From positions 124,001 to 188,000 of the forward strand of contig NZ_FOYL01000008.1 of NCBI RefSeq assembly GCF_900115955.1: 64,000 nt of DNA. Direction: 5' to 3'. The DNA comes from Lentzea waywayandensis (GTDB lineage: Bacteria > Actinomycetota > Actinomycetes > Mycobacteriales > Pseudonocardiaceae). The stretch's first letter is position 1; each line of letters opens with the position of its first letter. The translations under genes and the position numbers were made by a program. The notes below the pieces were generated by a model. It was not told the DNA's origin. It made no database searches and saw only the letters and a list, made by a program, of their open reading frames with translations. This document shows, piece by piece, positions 61,209-64,000 of this stretch.

Positions 61209-62330
61209 GTGCTGAAGCGAGGGAACGTCACGACGAAGTTGATTGGCGTCGGCGCGTTGGTGCTGGCGGTGGCCGCCTGTGGCGCCCCGCCCGCCAAGGA
61301 GACGCCGGCTGGTGCCGCTGGAACCGCGAAGTCCGCGAGCGAGCTCGGCGGCATGGACAAGCTGGTCGAGGCCGCCAAGAAGGAGGGCAAGCTCAACGTC
61401 ATCGCGCTGCCCCCGGACTGGGCGAACTACGGCGAGATCATCAAGGCCTTCGAGGCCAAGTACGGCATCAAGGTCGACTCCGCGCAGCCGGACGCGTCCA
61501 GCCAGGAGGAGATCAACGCCGCCAAGCAGCTCAAGGGCAACGACCGCGCGCCGGACGTCTTCGACCTCGGCCTGAACGTGGCGCTGGCCAACAAGGACCT
61601 GTTCGCCCCCTACAAGGTCAGCACGTGGGACGACATCGCCGCGGAGCTCAAGGACGCGGACGGCGCGTACTACGGCGACTACGGCGGCTTCATGTCGATC
61701 GGCTACGACGCCGCGAAGGTGCCGGCGCCGACGAGCGTGAAGGACCTCCTCAAGCCCGAGTACAAGGGCAAGGTCGCGCTCAACGGCGATCCGACGCAGG
61801 CCGGTGCCGCGTTCTCCGGCGTCATGATGGCCGCGCTCGGCAACGGTGGCTCCGCTGACGACATCGCCCCCGGTGTCGAGTTCTTCAAGCAGCTCAAGGC
61901 CGCCGGCAACTTCCAGCCGGTCGACCCGTCGCCCGCGACCATCGAGTCCGGTCAGACGCCCGTCGTCATCGACTGGGACTACACCAACGCCGCCCAGACC
62001 GAGAAGCTCAAGGGCAAGCTCGACTGGAAGGTCGTCGTCCCGGCCGACGCGCAGATCGGCGCCTACTACAACCAGGCCGTCAGCAAGGACGCGCCGCACC
62101 CCGCGGCCGCGCGCCTGTGGCAGGAGTTCCTCTACTCCGACGAGGGCCAGAACCTGTACCTGAAGGGCATGTCCCGCCCGGTGCGCCTGGACAAGATGGG
62201 CGACAAGGCGGACAAGGCGGCGAAGGACAAGCTGCCGAAGACCGAGGGCAAGCAGGTGTTCCAGACGCAGGCCCAGGCCGACAAGGCCAAGGCCGTTCTC
62301 ACCGCGACCTGGGCGCAGGCCATCGGATGA
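61209..62330 (+). CDS. ABC transporter substrate-binding lipoprotein
   Basis: A 373-residue extracellular solute-binding protein. The signal ends in a lipobox (GVGALVLAVAACGAPP). The mature protein follows the PotD/AfuA pattern: GKLNVIALPPDWANYGEIIK, PDVFDLGLNVALANKDLF, GAYYGDYGGFMSIGYDAAKV, VALNGDPTQAGAAFSGVMMA and PVVIDWDYTNAAQ. Substrates in this group are polyamines, ferric iron or phosphonates. GTG 61209 gives a normal signal peptide. The stop overlaps the permease start (ATGA). Confidence 0.88.
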   Translation: MLKRGNVTTKLIGVGALVLAVAACGAPPAKETPAGAAGTAKSASELGGMDKLVEAAKKEGKLNVIALPPDWANYGEIIKAFEAKYGIKVDSAQPDASSQEEINAAKQLKGNDRAPDVFDLGLNVALANKDLFAPYKVSTWDDIAAELKDADGAYYGDYGGFMSIGYDAAKVPAPTSVKDLLKPEYKGKVALNGDPTQAGAAFSGVMMAALGNGGSADDIAPGVEFFKQLKAAGNFQPVDPSPATIESGQTPVVIDWDYTNAAQTEKLKGKLDWKVVVPADAQIGAYYNQAVSKDAPHPAAARLWQEFLYSDEGQNLYLKGMSRPVRLDKMGDKADKAAKDKLPKTEGKQVFQTQAQADKAKAVLTATWAQAIG

Positions 62331-63247
62331 CCTCAGTCGCTCCTGTAGCGGCGGCAAAGCCCGGCGGCTCCACCCCGAAGAAGGGTGGGGCCGCCGGTCG
62401 GCCATCTGTGGCCGCCTGGCTCGTCGCGGTGCCGTTCCTGGCGTTCGTCGGCACCTTCCTCGTCTACCCCACGGTGCTCGTGCTCTTCGGTGCCTTCCAG
62501 GACTCCAACGGCGCGTTCACGTTCGACAACCTCACGACGCTGTTCACGGGTGTCGTCTTCGACGCCTTCGTGCGCAGCATCGAGCTGTCCGCGCTCACCG
62601 CGGTCATCGGCGCGATCTTCGGCGCGCTGCTCACGTGGGCGATCGCGGTCGGCAACCCCGACGGGATGCTGCGCCGGACCGTCGTCGCGGGCAGCGGTGT
62701 GCTCGCCCAGTTCGGTGGCGTGCCACTGGCGTTCGCGTTCCTCGCGACGGTCGGCTTCGAAGGTCTCGTCACGAAGTTCCTGCGTGACAACGTTGGCATC
62801 GACCTGTTCGCCGGCAGCGCGTGGCTGTTCGACCTGCCCGGTCTGACGCTCGTCTACACGTTCTTCCAGATCCCGTTGATGGTGATCGTGTTCCTGCCCG
62901 CGTTGGACGGCCTGCGCCCGCAGTGGCGTGAGGCGAACGCGAGCCTGGGCGGCACGAGCTGGACGTACTGGCGGCACGTCGGCGGCCCGATCCTGACGCC
63001 GCCGTTCCTCGGCGCGCTGCTCCTGTTGTTCGCCAACGCCTTCAGCGCCTACGCCACGGCCGCCGCGCTCGTCTCGCAGGGCAGCCCGATCGTGCCGTTG
63101 CAGATCCGGGGTTTCCTCACCGGTGAGGTCGTGCTCGGCCAGGAGAACCTGGGCAAGGCGCTGGGCCTCGGCATGGTGATCGTGGTCAGCATCGCGATGG
63201 GCGTGAACGTGCTGCTGCAGAAGAGGGTGGCCAAGTGGGTTCGCTAG
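62327..63247 (+). CDS. ABC transporter permease, subunit 1
   Basis: The 306-residue protein has six helices and the inner-membrane permease EAA loop (REANASLGGTSWTYWRHVGG) that contacts the ATPase. It is of the PotB/CysT type (LVYPTVLVLFGAFQDSNGAF near the start). It is coupled to the binding-protein gene and is followed at once by the second permease gene. Confidence 0.9.
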   Translation: MTSVAPVAAAKPGGSTPKKGGAAGRPSVAAWLVAVPFLAFVGTFLVYPTVLVLFGAFQDSNGAFTFDNLTTLFTGVVFDAFVRSIELSALTAVIGAIFGALLTWAIAVGNPDGMLRRTVVAGSGVLAQFGGVPLAFAFLATVGFEGLVTKFLRDNVGIDLFAGSAWLFDLPGLTLVYTFFQIPLMVIVFLPALDGLRPQWREANASLGGTSWTYWRHVGGPILTPPFLGALLLLFANAFSAYATAAALVSQGSPIVPLQIRGFLTGEVVLGQENLGKALGLGMVIVVSIAMGVNVLLQKRVAKWVR

Positions 63248-64000
63248 TGAAGCAGCGCGTCCTGCGCACGATCATCCTGCTGATCCTCGGCGTCTACTTC
63301 ATCCTGCCGCTGATCGCGATGGCGGAGTTCTCCACGCGGGGCAAGGGCGGCAGCCGCAGCCTGGAGTCGTGGACGTCCATCGTCGACGACGAGGGCCTGA
63401 TGGAGGCACTCGTCAACTCGCTGCTGCTGTCGGTGACCTCCGCGGTGCTGATGCTGGTGCTGCTCGTGCCGACGATGGCGTGGATCCGGCTCAGGCTTCC
63501 TCAGCTGCAACGGCTCGTGGAGTTCCTGTGCCTGCTGCCGCTGGCGATCCCCGCGATCGTGCTGGTGGTCGGCATGGCACCGCTCTACGCGTGGGTGAAC
63601 TTCTTCCTCGGCGACTCACCGCTGACGCTGACGTTCGCGTACACGATCCTGGTGCTGCCGTTCGCCTACCGCGCGGTCGACGCCGGTCTCGCCGCGATCG
63701 ACCTGAAGACGCTGGCCGAAGCCGCGCGCAGCCTCGGCGCGTCGTGGTTCACGGTGCTGTGGAAGATCGTCGTGCCGAACATCCGCGTCGCCCTGATCGG
63801 TGCGTCGCTGCTGTCGGTGGCCTTGGTGCTCGGCGAGTTCACCATCGCGTCGCTGCTCAACTTCGACACGCTGCAGGTGCAGGTGAATCTTCTGGGCAAG
63901 CGCAACGCGGGTGTGTCCATCGCGGTGTCGCTGCTGTGCCTGCTCTTCGCGTTCGTCCTCCTGTTCGCACTTTCTTATGTCGGCCAGCGGCGCCGTCAGA
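63248..64000 (+). CDS. ABC transporter permease, subunit 2 (partial, cut by window end)
   Basis: The GTG directly after the first permease's stop opens a frame that stays open to the window end (251 codons). It reads VKQRVLRTIILLILGVYFIL, then LPLAIPAIVLVVGMAPLYAW and the EAA loop LAEAARSLGASWFTVLWKIV, as in PotC-type subunits. The C-terminal end and probably the ATPase gene lie beyond 64000. Confidence 0.87.

Overview
The window is GC-rich DNA from a filamentous actinomycete. An SsgA-like sporulation regulator, an ECF sigma/RskA-type anti-sigma pair, an AfsR/SARP regulator, F420-dependent enzymes, many GTG starts and the codon use all point to Actinomycetia, most plausibly Pseudonocardiales (Lentzea/Saccharothrix/Amycolatopsis relatives). 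The genus is a guess. There is no ribosomal operon, CRISPR array or replication origin.

Region 1 (1-11.2 kb) is a partly decayed copper/heavy-metal island. It holds a DUF305 lipoprotein with a small membrane partner, two peptidoglycan hydrolases (NlpC/P60 and M23), a DUF2933-like peptide, an EamA exporter, a P1B-type ATPase with a CPD motif, a DUF4396 membrane protein, an AhpD-like protein and a secreted LVIVD-repeat protein. Three copies of a 19-bp inverted repeat (CTACTA-N7-TAGTAG) precede different units, and two CsoR-like operators (ATACCC-N5-GGGTAT) precede the DUF4396 gene, so two metal or stress regulators probably act here. NiCoT permease, multicopper oxidase, methyltransferase and amidohydrolase genes survive only as fragments.

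Region 2 (11.2-26.9 kb) is accessory DNA. A 1104-residue NB-ARC/WD40 protein with 14 repeats stands next to a graveyard of integrative-element pieces: a STAND NTPase, a lytic transglycosylase/NlpC protein, TPRs, an integrase C-terminus, IS110 and IS5 remnants, and a PAPS-reductase-like fragment. Intact genes among them encode an S9 peptidase, a DUF2330 protein, a flavodoxin-fold oxidoreductase with a divergent XRE regulator, a small secreted protein and a YjbR protein.

Region 3 (26.9-41.3 kb) is a RiPP biosynthetic cluster. Two precursor peptides share an LDLSF leader motif and both end in Thr. A rightward operon encodes the daptide-type set (unknown probable recognition protein, methyltransferase, class III aminotransferase, Fe-ADH-like dehydrogenase, M50 protease, ABC exporter) plus a YcaO enzyme. 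A leftward operon encodes a class V lanthipeptide/thioamitide-type set (kinase-like protein, HopA1-family protein, F420-type LLM reductase). A two-component system follows. Direct copies of an IS 3' end flank the cluster. This mixture looks like a hybrid RiPP pathway.

Region 4 (41.3-46.0 kb) holds an IS remnant and an integrase C-terminus beside tRNA-Val(CAC), core genes (TIGR02611 protein, anti-sigma/sigma pair, SsgA-like protein), and a tRNA array Gly-Cys-Val-Gly-Val.

Region 5 (46.1-52.2 kb), directly after the tRNAs, is a compact four-gene operon: a TIR protein, a KGGVGR-type MinD-like ATPase with a TIR-like tail, a probable winged-helix protein, and a 1064-residue fusion of an AAA ATPase with a HerA/FtsK-type ATPase. 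It has the form of a defence or conflict system and is, with the RiPP cluster, the best candidate for undescribed biology.

Region 6 (52.2-64.0 kb) holds regulators (XRE, SARP/NB-ARC/TPR), a small secreted peptide, a vWA protein, proteins of unknown function, a PPOX-family protein, a HAD-like protein and an ABC importer cut by the window edge.
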